The notes: generated by a model from the sequence alone, not told the origin. 64,000 nucleotides of DNA from Tranzscheliella williamsii (GCA_023212725.1 JALBYF010000049.1:1-64000), one strand, 5' to 3'. Shown: positions 51,926 to 63,336, counted from the first letter of the stretch. Program-made: numbers and translations.

Positions 51926-52639
51926 CTTGGCTTCCGTCTGTCGTCTTGGCAAGATGAGCCGATTCTGGGCAGCTGATAAGCTTCTGCTGAACTCAGCCCG
52001 TTATGCTAAGGAAGAAACGGAAGGGCAGCGTGGCAAAGAAACACATCCTGTCTGCAGGCTCAGTTGCTAGCTCAACCTGGCGCTGACAAAGTTAGCTGCG
52101 CCTTGCTACTGTTTAAGTTAGCATTCCTTCGGTGGAAGGTTGGCCAACGGACGCCGCACAGGCGAGGCCATTCTGCAGCCAACTGCCGACCGCACGGGTC
52201 GGAGCGTCTACGGCACTCTCCAGAACCAGCTAGGAAGCGCAGCAGCTACTTTTCAGGATAGGACCGGAAGCTGTTAGCTGGGTAGGTCCTCTTCCTCTCT
52301 GGCATTCACAAGGCTCTTTGTTCACTGAATCGCTCGTTGGCCACTGTCTATCTATGCGCAAATTCATGCCGTCCTCTGTTCGCTCTTCTTGTCATCCACT
52401 GGGTCTCTTGTGAGCTAGACCGGGTTTGAGCCTGTGTGGCTTCCGAAGCGGACCTGCTTCTCAGCTTCCTGCTTTGAATCGTGGCCGGGCACAGTCGCGC
52501 TCAATGTGCGGCTTCCTATGCGGTTTCATGTGGGCCCCTCCTTTTGCAATCCTCTTGACCTTCTTTCCTTCTCGTCTTGAATCGCGTTCCAACAGCCGGG
52601 CAGGCCAAACTATCCACGCTGCAAAGGCGCTTGGCGGCG
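51926..52639. other. Duplicated 5' flank of M2, then spacer
   Basis: Collinear with the M1 upstream region to about 52220. After that point the two blocks diverge: the M1 side continues into C2, while this side continues to a T fragment. No other gene was found. Confidence 0.5.
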
Positions 52640-52880
52640 TTAGGGAAACCTCTTCACTGGTCGGATTCCAGGTCACACTGGTTCCGTCCTCAAGGCAAAT
52701 ATGTTTTCCTCGCCTGAAGAATGCCTTTGCCACGTCTTGTTGGCCGCCGACCGTGCTGGCTTTGTGTGCTCGGATCGCAGTCGGTCCTCGACGGCAATAT
52801 TCGTGTGCCGTGCAGGCACCGGCTTCCTTCTGCCCGCTCGCACGAAGCGTAGACCGACACGGCCAGCAGCGATGCAATGA
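52640..52880 (+). pseudogene. Family T N-terminal fragment (T5)
   Basis: GFQVTLVPSSRQ matches the T1 N-terminus (CFQVTLVSPLRD). In the next frame, MFSSPEECLCHVLLAADRAG and FVCRAGTGF correspond to ASLQECLAQVADAAKRVG and LRCTRNTVF of T1. A frameshift near 52695 separates the parts. The HNH part of the zinc-binding domain and the C-terminal module are absent. Confidence 0.6.
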
Positions 52881-53004
52881 CGTTCGCTCAACAAGACGAA
52901 GACCAGCGACACCGGCACATCAGCGCAGAATAGCAGAAGGAGGTAGGAAGGAAGCTCAAGAGTCTGAGGGCGGCGGAAGGGACGAGCAGTGCAGGGAACA
53001 CGCG

Positions 53005-53552
53005 ATTGCCACAGGTGTGGCACTCCTATTTCCTACACCTCGTTGGTCTCTGTCATATTACTCTCGGTAAGGTTGCCCAGGCCGACGTCGGGTCCTGCCA
53101 CAAGTGCACAGATGCCTCTTGCGCAGAAGACTTGCTCGTCCTACTCTCCTTTTGTACAACTGTCTTATACTCCAGCAACGCCAATGCAGGCGGCGCGCAG
53201 CGCTGTACATCCGTCGTGCCGCGGCTTTGGCCACAGCAAGGCGACAGATCAGCAAGCTTGCCTTGCCCGACTAACGAAGAAGGTTGCCTTGCCTGTCTGA
53301 TGATTCAGATCAGGCTGTTGTCCCTCTTCAACGGCGCTTGTGAGCGGAGAGCAGCAGTGTGGCTGTGACAGGCTCAGCTCTTACCGCCGCCATACAACGT
53401 TGTGCCTACCGCTTCCTGCTTGAAAGTCACAGCGTTTCATTAGAGCGTAGTAAACGCGGTTCCACGTTTTGGAAGCCTTGGATGCGTTCATTATTAGATT
53501 GCGCATGTGCATGCAAGCATGCATGTCGTCGGAAATGCTAGGACCCAGGTAG
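53005..53552 (+). pseudogene. Module D, contiguous copy (B)
   Basis: Full version of module D, with left and right parts joined at about 53282. The frame PQVWHSYFLHLVGL, CHKCTDASCAED and CTSVVPR runs into SLPCPTNEEGCLACL. The latter stretch matches the two separated edges that flank the NTPase-nuclease gene at 37528 and 41214. No ATG opens the frame. It serves as the empty-site comparison for that gene. Confidence 0.7.
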
Positions 53553-53554
53553 TT

Positions 53555-53715
53555 TGGGGTTTCTGCGCAGTCAGGATTTCAAGTCAGTGATTCGATTGCG
53601 AGCGTTGAAACACGCCAAGCTAGAAAAGAGAGGGATCTACCGGCTTGGCTCGCGATTCAAGTTTAAGCCGACTCCTACTCGGCTAGCTTTACTCGCACGG
53701 TTGTGGAACGTCTGC
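53555..53715 (+). repeat. Module R, direct copy
   Basis: Partner of 41600-41775 (inverted). The frame GFLRSQDFKSVIRLRALKHA and LEKRGIYRLGSRFKFKP is open here. Whether it encodes anything is unknown. Confidence 0.65.
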
Positions 53716-54403
53716 CGTTCCTGCCTTCTTTCACCAATTTAGAGCTGGGATTTGCGGCCGCGATTAGCTAACTGAGCTGCCTTCTATGCATTCTGCACGT
53801 TCTACGCTTTCTGCGCGTTCTACGCCCTCGGTCTGGCCTGACTGATGCCTCAACACTTTGTTAATCTCGACCCTCCTTCACCAAAGTAGTGAGTGACCAG
53901 CAGAAAGGAAGCAAGACAGCAGCAATAACATGGCTGCGTTGCCATAATCGTCCTTGCTCCCTTTCCAGATCTATCAGTGGCTTGACTGTCCTGTCCCTCC
54001 TTGCTGCCACGCCTTGCTTCCGCCGCCACCTCATCCCAAAAGGATGTGACTAGGTACAAGCAGATAAGCAGGCCAACACACCCGCGGCGGAGCAAAGAGG
54101 GGACAGCGAACTCTTCTCCATCTGCCACTCTAAGCATGTAGGCTTACACTCACTACTCGTCCCTACTTATCTGTGCTTTTCTTCCTAGCATGTGCCGTCG
54201 CCGCTCCTCCTTTCATTCCATGCACCGTCGAGGTCGAGCCTCTTTGCTTTGCCATCTTGACACTCACTCGGCCTCTCCTCTGTCGATCGCTGCTACGTCG
54301 TGATCCACCGCCTAGTCCATTCCATTTCAGGCTCGCAGCCGGGTTCAGCCATCACGGTCACTAATGAACGTCGACAACCACCTCTGTAGCCTTCATTGTT
54401 ACC
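53716..54403. other. 5' flank of the ABC transporter relic
   Basis: About 690 bp with no supported gene. It presumably contained the transporter promoter. A TTCTGCACGTTCTACGCTTTC-like simple stretch lies at 53790-53830. Confidence 0.4.
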
Positions 54404-57400
54404 ATGTTGGAACTCGCCGCCATCTGCAGTGACGGTCATGCTCTTCGGCCCGATAGCCGTTGTCGCTTTTTCGACTTTACCATCGGCTTCGAAAACATCA
54501 TCCTCAGCGTCCTACCCAACGCTCTCTGGATCCTGCTCTGGTTCTTGCTCCGACTGCCGCACCTGCTTCGGCGTAAGCCATTCCTCTCTTCACCATGGAG
54601 ATCAGACTGGCTTCTGCTCCTCAGGACCGCATCAGCGGCGCTCTTTTGTGTCTGCAATGCTGTGCTACTCGGTGTCGCCTCCTCGCTGTCTCGTCACAGC
54701 GACACGACAATTCAAGTGCCATTCGAGCATCCTCGGCCTTTGACTTGGTCGGAGGCCCTCAGTTCCAGGCAGCCGTCTCCGTCTCCTTCCTTTCCTCAAT
54801 CGGGCTCATCCTGGCTACCTGGACCGAGCGGCGTCGCGTCGTCGGTGGCAATTGGCTTGTGCCCTCATGGCTTGTGCTCACACTCCTTTTCGATGCCGCA
54901 CGCCTTCGCACCTTGGCCCTCCTTGACCTGCCAGCCCAAAACAGCCTTCTCTTTACGTTCTTCGCTGCGTCTCTAGCATCCAAGCTCTCTTCCCTCGTCC
55001 TGGAATCCGCCAACCCTTCGCATCAGTCCTGCCGCCATCATCCGCAACCCCTCACGAGCGAGGCTAGGGCTACCTTCCTTGACAGGCTTGGCTTTATATG
55101 GCTCTTTCCTCTGCTGGGCTCGCCATAAGGGGAACGCTCAATCTCGACAGCCCCGAACCTCTTCACTCGTCCTACCATCCTCGTCGTCTCAAGGCTGAAC
55201 TGGACCGCCACTGGCACAGACCCTCGTCCTCATCCACGTCTTCGCACGCTCTGATGGTGGCCCTGTTGCGCTCTTTTTTCGGTGCATTAATTCTCAAGCC
55301 AGCACTTCCTCGCCTTATCCTCACCGCCGCCCAGTTCGGACTGCCCTTCCTCATCTCCGACACCATCACCTTCCTCCAGTCATACCAGACGCCCAACACC
55401 AAATTGTCCCATCGGCAACCTGCCGCTATCGGCTGGTCGCTGGCTGCCTCTTTCGGCCTGCTCTTCCTCGTCATTGCCGCCTCGACCGGACAGTACTTCT
55501 TTGCCGTCTCTCAGGCCTCGACCAAGCTGTGAGGCGCACTGGTCACTTCCATTTTCGAAAAGTGCATCCGCCTCAACTATGCCCGCTCCATAAAGTTGGG
55601 CTCCGGAGGAGCCACCAACCTCCTCGGCGTCGACGTCGAAAAGGTCATCTTCTGCATCGACCCACTGCACGAGCTTTGGTCCGGCAGCGTTACATCATCG
55701 TCGGCAGCTACATCCTGTGGCTTCAGATCGGCTTGAGCTTCCTGGCACCTCTGCTGACCACCGTCGCCGTTCTAATGGTGCTGCCGCTCATCAACCGCGG
55801 CCTAGGCGATCGTCAGAAAGGTTGGAGCGCTCAGTCTGATCGACGCCTTCAGCTAACCCGCTCCATCCTCAAGGCCGTCCAGGCAATCAAGTTGATGGCC
55901 TGGGAACGCTTCGTCCTCGATCGACTCGTCAGGGCCAGGCAAGGGGAGCTGGCGGCTATGCGGCACTACTACTTCCGTCTCAGCCAGGTCGTCGCGGCCA
56001 CCAACCTGGCCTCGGACCTGCTGATGCTGGTCACCTTCGTTGTCTTTGCCCTGGTTCTCAAGCTCTCCCCTGGCGCCTCGCTAGGCTCGTTCGACACCCG
56101 CACCGTCTTCACCGCCCTCTTTACTCTTAACCTCATTGGCAGCCCATTGCTCATGATCGGACAACGCCTCGCCATGCTCATGTCGGCTCTCGCTAGCCTT
56201 CAACGCATCCAGCGCTTCCTCGAGGACGAAGAAGCGGCTCCCCGTCTGAAGAGCATTGACAGCAAAACGCATAGCATCCACCACAGGTCGGAGGCACAGC
56301 AGAAATATGCTCGTGGCGATACCACGGTCCAGGTCCAGTCAGCGTGCGTCCGGTGGTTGCCAGATGGCCCACCGACGCTGAAGGACCTATGCATTTCCTT
56401 CCCGTCTGGCTCCCTCTCGACAATTTCAGGCCCTACAAGTTGCGGCAAGTCCACCCTTCTCTTGGCTTTGCTCGGAGGTACCCCTCTCGTCCGGAGACAT
56501 CTCGTTTCAAGCAGTGGCAGAGGCAGTGGATGTGATGGGCCGCCACCAGCCATCCACGCCTGTTCCCCCGTCGTTGCCGCGCATCGGCTACGTGGACCAA
56601 GCGGCATGGGTGCAAGAGACACAGTCGGTGCGCGATAACATCATCTTCCTCAGCGACGACGTCGACCACGACTGGTACCAAACTTGCCTCAAAGCGGCTG
56701 CCCTATCGGAGGACATTGCCCACTGGCCCGAGGCAGACGGCCGTCTGGCCAAACGTCTCTCGGGCGGTCAGCGTCAGAGGGTGGCACTAGCACGGGCACT
56801 CTACTGCTCGCGAGAGCTCGACGTCCTCCTGCTAGATGATTCCTTTTCGGCCCTCGACGCTCGTGTCGAAACTTATATCCTCGAACGTCTTTTCAACACC
56901 CGTCGAGGTCTGCTGCATGGCATGACGACCATTCTGGTCACGAATGCCCCTCACATTGTTGTGTCGCACTCAGCATTCTATGTTGCCCTTTCTGCCGACG
57001 GTAGACTCGACTCCGTAGGCTCTCTGCGCCACCTGCCTCCTTCGAAGCAACCTTCCCCTTCAGTCGCCTCCGCGTCCCAGCCCGGGCGCGACAATGAGCA
57101 GGGATGGGGCGTTCATGCTGCCATTTTAAAGCTTGAAAAGGAAGAGTCCGAGCCGACAACGACTTCTGCCACCGACAGGAAGGGAGCAAAGAAAGAGGTC
57201 GATGCATACGAGGCAAAAGACAACGATGTCGAGGATGTGGCCCAGTCAAAGATTAGCTTTTCTACGTACTGGGTTTGGTTTTCCATGGCAGGATACTGGC
57301 GACTTGCCCTGATTCTTTTCTTCGACGTCATGATAATAGCAACAACAGTGGGCGCCCAGGTGCTTCTGGAAAAGTGGGCCGGCGCCAATGAGAGGCGACC

Positions 57401-58992
57401 GGGGGACAAGTTTGTAGCCTGGGATTCTTGGCTTTATCGTGCTGATCCTCTCGACGGCTGTCTTCTTCGTTGCCTTCTTCTTCCCTTTCCTTCTCTGGGT
57501 TGTGCCGAAGGCGAGCGAGCGAATCCATCGCACCGAGGCGGAGGCGGTGCTGCAGGCACCGCTCTCGTTCTTCCACCAGACGCCGCTGGGACGCATCGTG
57601 AACCGCTTCTCACAGGACCTCTTCTTCATCGACTGGGACTGGCCGGTACAGCTTTCCAATTTCACCTCCAACTTGCTCACTCTGCTCGGCAGTCTGGTGC
57701 TTATGGTGATCTCGGTGCCATACCTGCTCGTCATTCTCGCACTGCTAGTGGTTTTGAGCTGGGCGCTTCGTCGGCTTTACATGCCGAGCTCTCGCCAGCT
57801 CCGACGCCTGGAGATGGCAGCCAAGTCTCCGCTTTACACGTCGTGCGGCGATGCCATTGAGGGCCTTGCTGTGCTGCACGCCTTTAACCGGCAACAAGCG
57901 ATGCTGGATCGCATCATGATTGGCGCCATTGATCGATCTCAGCGTCCCTACTACTACGTCTACGCCGTCCGCCGCTGGCTGCAGGTATACCTGAACATGG
58001 TAGTTCTTGTCGTCAACGTCTCATTGGTGCTCCTCTGCGTCGGTCGGCGAGGCACAAGCTTTGTAGCCCTAATCGGCATGTCGCTGTCGCAGACGACCCA
58101 GATATCGCAGCAGATCAACAATCGCCTGGTCTCTTGGACCGAGGCTGAGGTCGCGGCTGTCGCCATCGAAAGAGTCAAAGAAATGATCCAGTTGCCAAGC
58201 GAGGCAGCCGAATTGCCAGACGCAGCGAAACAGAAGGGCATCGTCTCAGTGAAGCCCACCTCAACCTTCAAATGTCAATCAAGCTCTGCGCCAGCGGTCG
58301 ACGTAATTCCTCGGGCTGAATGCATCTCGGCGTTCGACTTCCGTTGCTTCTCGGCGTGGTACGGCAGCAAGGAAGAGGAAGAGGCGTTGTCAGTGCCCGT
58401 CTTGTCCCATCTCGACCTGACAATCGCGACTGGAAGCTACACGGCGCATCTGCGGTCGATCTGGCTAGGGAAAGTCGACGCTGCTGCTGGCCATCACAAG
58501 GATGCTGGACAGAACGCAGAGAGCATCTCGATGTTTGGCAGCAATGTCGAGTCGATGAGCTTGCAGGCGATCCGGTCACAAATCGTCGTGGTCCCGCGAC
58601 AGCCGTTCTTGCTAGTGGGGTCTAGCATTCGGACCAATGTGGACGTGACTCATCGCTGCCTTGAAGATGCCGTGTTGTGGCAAGCGCTGGAGGCAGTCCA
58701 GCTCAAAAACAACATCTCAAGCCTGGATGACGAGTTAGAGTCAAACACCTTTTCGCCTAGCCAAAGCCAGCTTTTTGCTTTGGCAAGAGCGCTAGTCATA
58801 TTAAAGAGCAATCCGCAGGTTCGAGTCTTGCTTTACGATGAAGTCAACTCGTCGCTGAGCGTCGCGGCCGATCAAAGGATCCAGGACATCATCCGGTCGT
58901 CTTTCCGGCATCTTACTGTCCTGAGCATCGTCCACCGACTCGACCACGTCGAAGCCTTTGACACTGTCTTGGTCTCCATCGCGGCCGCGTAG
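54404..58992 (+). pseudogene. ABCC-type (MRP-like) ABC transporter, multiply frameshifted
   Basis: The complete architecture of a fungal full-length ABCC transporter can be followed on one strand: hydrophobic N-terminal TMD0-like region from ATG 54404, TMD1, NBD1, TMD2, NBD2. NBD1 keeps Walker A (GPTSCGKSTLLLAL), signature (LSGGQRQRVALARAL) and Walker B (VLLLDDSFSALDA). NBD2 is degraded: its GKSTLLLAIT lies in another frame with a stop replacing the Ala of GAGKST (about 58465), the signature is FSPSQSQ, and Walker B ends YDEVNSSLS. Breaks lie near 54760, 55110-55130, 55530 (TGA where Arg is expected), 55690, 56475, 57420 and 58440-58510. Such transporters export conjugates and drugs at vacuolar or plasma membranes. 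As written it cannot be made. Some breaks could be introns or assembly indels. Confidence 0.88.
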
Positions 58993-59519
58993 CCGAACAT
59001 GACTCGCCACAGAAACTGCTCAAGGATCCCTCCTCCCAGCTCTACAATCTTCTTCAGGCGCGCCGAGGTCATTCTGCAACCTGAATCATCGCACATTAAA
59101 CTGCTGCCACACGGGTATACTCCTTGAATCGATTACAATTCACAGATCGAAAGATCATATTGCTGAGGACCAACAGTGGTCACATGTAACGGAGAGAAGT
59201 ACAGTAGCGCACGATAATGTACCGAATGGAACAGGATGGAAGGTAGAGCCGCGGCCAGGTAGAACCGCGGCCTGACAAAAGTGTGTCGCTTGTTTATTAA
59301 GACGAGGTCAGCATGTGACTTGACCATCTCTGACGAGGCCCCCACACATCGCTGATGTTGAGAATCCCATGCTCGTCGAGACCGAGAACGCGGCGTTCGA
59401 GTACTCGCGAGGATCTGATGTAGCGGGGATTGGGGTCAGACCGAACTATGCAGTGATATATCCATAGGCGACGTCGATGGCTACCTTTACCGGGTCAGGA
59501 TTATCTTCACAACCGTTGT
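58993..59519. other. Spacer
   Basis: 3' flank of the transporter relic. A short duplication of CAGGTAGAACCGCGGCC / AGGTAGAGCCGCGGCC lies at 59240-59275. No gene was recognised. Confidence 0.4.
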
Positions 59520-60079
59520 CTAATGGTACCAGAATACGCGATAGCTGACGGCGCGTTCTCGCGAGGTCGATTGAGACATGGAATCTACATAGTCCATCAT
59601 GCTTTTTGCTCGCTCTTTGAGGTCGCAGAGAGTGCGCTGAACCAAAGCTCGAATGTCCAGACCCTACAATGTCGTGAAGGTCGAGGATGCAAAGGAATGG
59701 CGAATGTGGTGTTCGTCAAACTGCTTCTTACAGCGAATATCGTCCCACTTTTCAAACAAGAGCTCCTTCAGGTGTTGTGGACTTGTTGCGAGAGAGCTGG
59801 AAAGCAAGTCAAGTAGCTCTTTTGCCGCTGTCGTAGAGATGCTGAGAGGAACCTTGGCCTCTTCCCAATTATGTCACGAAGGTAGTATGGCTCAAACGCC
59901 TTCACGACAGAATCTACTTCCGCTTTCTCCTCGTCGCCTTTATCGCGGTAGAGCCAGTGAAGAAGTAAGACGCCAGCCGTGCTGGCCGATTCAGAGTCAT
60001 CTGCGTCAAGCTGATCCAGCATTAGGTCCCTAGGAGCGTCTTCCTTGGACAATTCCTTAGCGTTGCACACTGGCATCAT
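59520..60079 (-). pseudogene. Unknown gene remnant with acidic helical protein
   Basis: From an ATG at 60079, the minus-strand frame reads PVCNAKELSKEDAPRDLMLD, then LYRDKGDEEKAEVDSVVKAF, and ends at 59768. Protein-like sequence then continues in another frame (LKELLFEKWDDIRCKKQFDE, then GLDIRALVQRTLCDLKERAK) to about 59520, with a TAG at about 59672. A frameshift plus a stop, or two introns, separate the parts. I do not recognise the family. Confidence 0.38.
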
Positions 60080-60529
60080 GAAAGTACGTGATGAGACGGG
60101 CAACGGAGACAAGGCAGAGCGAGTCACTTTACTTGAGAAGTGTCAAGACGATAATTAAGATGGTGGCTTGGAGAGAGAAAAGCGCATAAGCTCGTTGATT
60201 TCTTGCCCAACCGCGCTTTGCCTGTAGTTCATATAGCGAAGAGCGCGCTCGGTTCCCCGTCTTTTTGCCGTGGTAAGTCACGCTTTTCTGGCCAAGAACA
60301 GCTCTAATACTCAGCGGCCACTTCTCTTCATTCAGCTGTTCGTCCTCACTCTTAAACCAAACGCACGCACGTCCAAGTAAAGTAATAACTAAGAAGAAAG
60401 TATAAAATTAAAAATAAAGGTCGGGGACGTTAAAATTACCAGCTGTCAACCGATCACGCCTTTCTCAGCCCGTCTCTCCCTATACAGCCCGCTCCAATGA
60501 CTGATCCAGCGACCGAGAGAGTCAAGCGG
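60080..60529. other. Spacer
   Basis: A+T-richer sequence without a supported gene; 60380-60425 is particularly A-rich. Confidence 0.4.
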
Positions 60530-60660
60530 ACGGCTACTTTATTGTTCAGCGCAACCTCACGCATGACACGCTCACTACCAATTCAAACGAGATCTTGCTC
60601 GCCGTGAGTGAGTCTTCAAACGGAGCATGGTGTCAATGCTTCTGGCACCACCAGCTGCTG
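60530..60660 (+). pseudogene. Family K fragment (copy K3)
   Basis: The DNA matches K1 around 16864-17000: TATTGTTCAGCGCAA (TTTCGTTGCACAGCGCAA in K1), ACCAATTCAAACGA (AGCAATTCCAACGA), CTCGCCGTGAGTGAG (CTGGCCGTGAGTGAG) and GGAGCATGGTGTCAATGCTTCTGGCA (AAAGCATGGTATCGACGCTGCTGGCA). It is only about 130 bp long and out of frame. Confidence 0.72.
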
Positions 60661-61732
60661 AGACAAATGACTCGCCAAGAGGTGAAGGGAATGAGCAAGT
60701 TTCGTACCGACAACGACTATTATCGTATCATTGGTAGACTATCAAGTGCCTCCCCGGCCTAAACTAGCATTCAGTACTTCGCATATATTGAGTCGATTGT
60801 GTAACGATAAGCACGTACACTATTCGCTTTTTTGTTAACGTTAACCCCCTATAGAAAATTTCATATCAAACTGTCACGTTAGTACTGACATGAAGGTCCA
60901 ACATTCTATTCGGACCAGTCACAGCACCACTTTCTACCTTCAGCTATGAGAGATATGTAACGACATGATGCTCCATCAAGCTATCCCGAAGCAAGTTTAT
61001 GATCGCCTGAGTAGTTTCGTCCAGCTCAAAGTGGCAAAAGCTTCCGGTAGATTAGCTCACCGGCAGATAGAGATGTAGAAATTCCCTGTATTACTTCGGC
61101 CCGTCGTCGTAAGAAATCGGCGCACTCTAACGCGCGTCTTCGCTTTATTTGACCCTTAATTGATTTTGGCCGAGAAAACGTGCCATCGAGCCCGCTTCTC
61201 CAACGCCATAGGAACGACAGAGGAACGACAATGGACGGAGGCAGGCGCGCTAGATAGCCAGGTATTCACACGCGTTGTATAATACACGCGCCTTTCGTCG
61301 ACAGATCGCAGAAGCAAACGGTTATGTATAACGATGTCCAAAGAATAGAACGACAGACTTAGCCTACTATTCCATATTCGGGCGAGAGAAGTTAGGTGCC
61401 GTCCACGCCTTCGAATATGGTTTCCGCGAGAGACGGTTAGTATACCTTCGGGATGGCCTCCGATATTGGCTCGTTTTGTCTTGTCTTGTTCTGTCTTGCT
61501 TGCTTTGCTTTGCTTCCTTGCGTGTCTGCGCTGTCAGTGGCTGTGATGCCAATGCAAATTGCACACCATCCTTACGACTTGCTCTCGTTGGTGCAGCTCA
61601 GTCTGGCCTGATGTATTGACCTGCCCTGCCTTGCTCTTGACCTGCCCTGCCCTGCCTTGCTCTTGACCTGTTGGACTTGTCAGGCCGTAATAGCCGCCCC
61701 TGTTATCAAACGCACCGGCGGTATTTTCAACG
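60661..61732. other. A+T-richer spacer with short tandem repeats
   Basis: About 1.1 kb without a gene. Runs of CTTGC/TTTGC lie at 61470-61530, and GACCTGCCCTGCCTTGCTCTT is repeated at 61619-61670. The right end is the 5' flank of the next ORF. Confidence 0.45.
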
Positions 61733-62860
61733 ATGGCTAGCGGTGCAGTCGCCCCGCCCTACCTTACTTCGACGCCAACCAAGGAAGAGGTGGAATGTTT
61801 CTGCAGATACCATCTTCAAGCCCACCCCGAATTTCGATTGGCTGGGCCTCGAGAAGCAGGCGGGCATGGTTTCGATCGGAAGCACTGGCTAGCTGAGCTC
61901 CGCTCACGTCTGCCTCAGGATACGCAGACATGGCTGGATCGCTGCTTAGAGAGCACGCCAGACATGCCTGGCTACGTCCTCTTGGCCAAGCTAACGGCTC
62001 GATTCTCGTCATCTGAGAGACAAACGTTGGAGACGTTCTCCCAGGTTGCTCCAGGCATTGCCAGCCCCTCACCGCCGCAAGCAGAGAACCTTGCAACGTC
62101 TTTGGCACTACGTAACCACACCTATCAATTTTGCACTGCTGTCAGCACCCTGCTGAGCTTGCCACTTGATATCACCGAACCATCACCACTTACAAAAACG
62201 CTGGTAGCTTCTCTCCGCTACACTGATTGTCTGTTTGATGTCTCACATGACATAAAGGCCGGGCTGATCGCGTTCATCAGCAGCCAGCTCGATAGCGGCC
62301 GCGACTCCTGCGTTGCAAAACGGGTCAGCGACCAACTTCTCTGCTCCGAACATCTTTCCTATCAGGCAACACGCGACGAGCTGGTAAGTGTCAAGCATGC
62401 ACTGCTCCTTTGCAGGGCACTGACGGAAAGATCTGCTCCGACCCGATTCCTTCTTCCCTCGCTGAATGCGACCGACCCGGCCCGCCATGATATGGACCTT
62501 GGTCAGCTTGGTACCGCAAACGGACAGAGCCGCTGTCCGAATTGACTGCCGAGGTGCCGCGTCGCGTCAGAGCTCCCAAGTGATGAGGTTGGTGTCGCTC
62601 GGCGTCAGCACCAGCCGCAGGAAGCGCCAACTTCTCCATGGTCTGATGTGCCGTGGGAGTTCGATGACACGTGCTGCGACGCTCTTTCCTCTCCCTTAGC
62701 CCCTGATTTCGAGGAAGAAGGTGGGGAGCCACAGCCCCTCGAAAGCACTCCGACCCCTTCTAGACGGCGACAGAAGCGCGATCCTTTTCGGCTCCGGTAC
62801 GGCAAAAAGCTTCAAGCGTTCAAGCAGCCAAGGAGGGGTGGCCGGTTCTCCAAGTCCTGA
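61733..62860 (+). CDS. Unknown 355-375-residue protein, one in-frame TGA or a 60-nt intron
   Basis: ATG at 61733. The frame runs 270 codons to a TGA at 62543-62545 and then continues in the same frame to the stop at 62858-62860. A candidate intron (GTACCG at 62511, GTCAG ending at 62570, 60 nt) would remove the TGA and join the halves in frame, giving about 355 residues. The N-terminal part is helical (EEVECFCRYHLQAHPEF, WLDRCLESTPDMPGYVLLAK), and the C-terminal tail is acidic, then basic (RRRQKRDPFRLRYGKKLQAF, ending RGGRFSKS). A helical body with a basic tail is the general design of retroelement Gag-like proteins, but there is no zinc knuckle and no downstream polymerase. The retroelement idea is only a suggestion. 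Confidence 0.5.
62511..62570 (+). other. Candidate 60-nt intron
   Basis: GT at 62511-62512, TTGACT branch-like sequence at about 62543, CAG ending at 62570. The length is a multiple of three and spans the only in-frame stop of the surrounding gene. Confidence 0.4.
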
Positions 62861-63336
62861 ACATCGTGCAACCACTATTGTACTTCCGTATGCGTATAAC
62901 CACTCTTGTATTTCATGTGCACATAACCACTCTGGTGCTTCTGTGTGCATGGAGTCAGTGTAGCGCATGTGTAGATACGTGTCTACAAAAGGACCCGCTC
63001 GCCTTGCCGTGATGTGGAAAGAGTCTGTGATGGCGAATCGATGAGGGTATTGTTTCATTCCGGCGCGCGCAATTCTCCGGTCTTGGCTGTTGTCGGGCGA
63101 GTGCACTACATTGTAGGGCAGCCTCCTAGACCTCAAAGTGCAGCAGATACTGCAGAGGGCAGGGTCTGTTGTCTTGTGCGCCTCGCTCATGACTCTCAAT
63201 GAAACCCCTCAAGAGGCGCCCGCGTCTTGCGTTTCAGCTAGCAATACATGCTGTGGCCATTATCTTCCGGTGCTACTGGCTGGCAGAAGGCGGAAAAGGC
63301 GGGAAGTGCCATGTCGCCGAACTGATGGCGGCAGGG
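62861..63336. other. Spacer with a short tandem motif
   Basis: Three related units of ACCACT(A/C)TTGTA...GTGC.TA lie at 62870-62945 (ACCACTATTGTACTT, ACCACTCTTGTATTT, ACCACTCTGGTGCTT). No gene was recognised. Confidence 0.4.
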
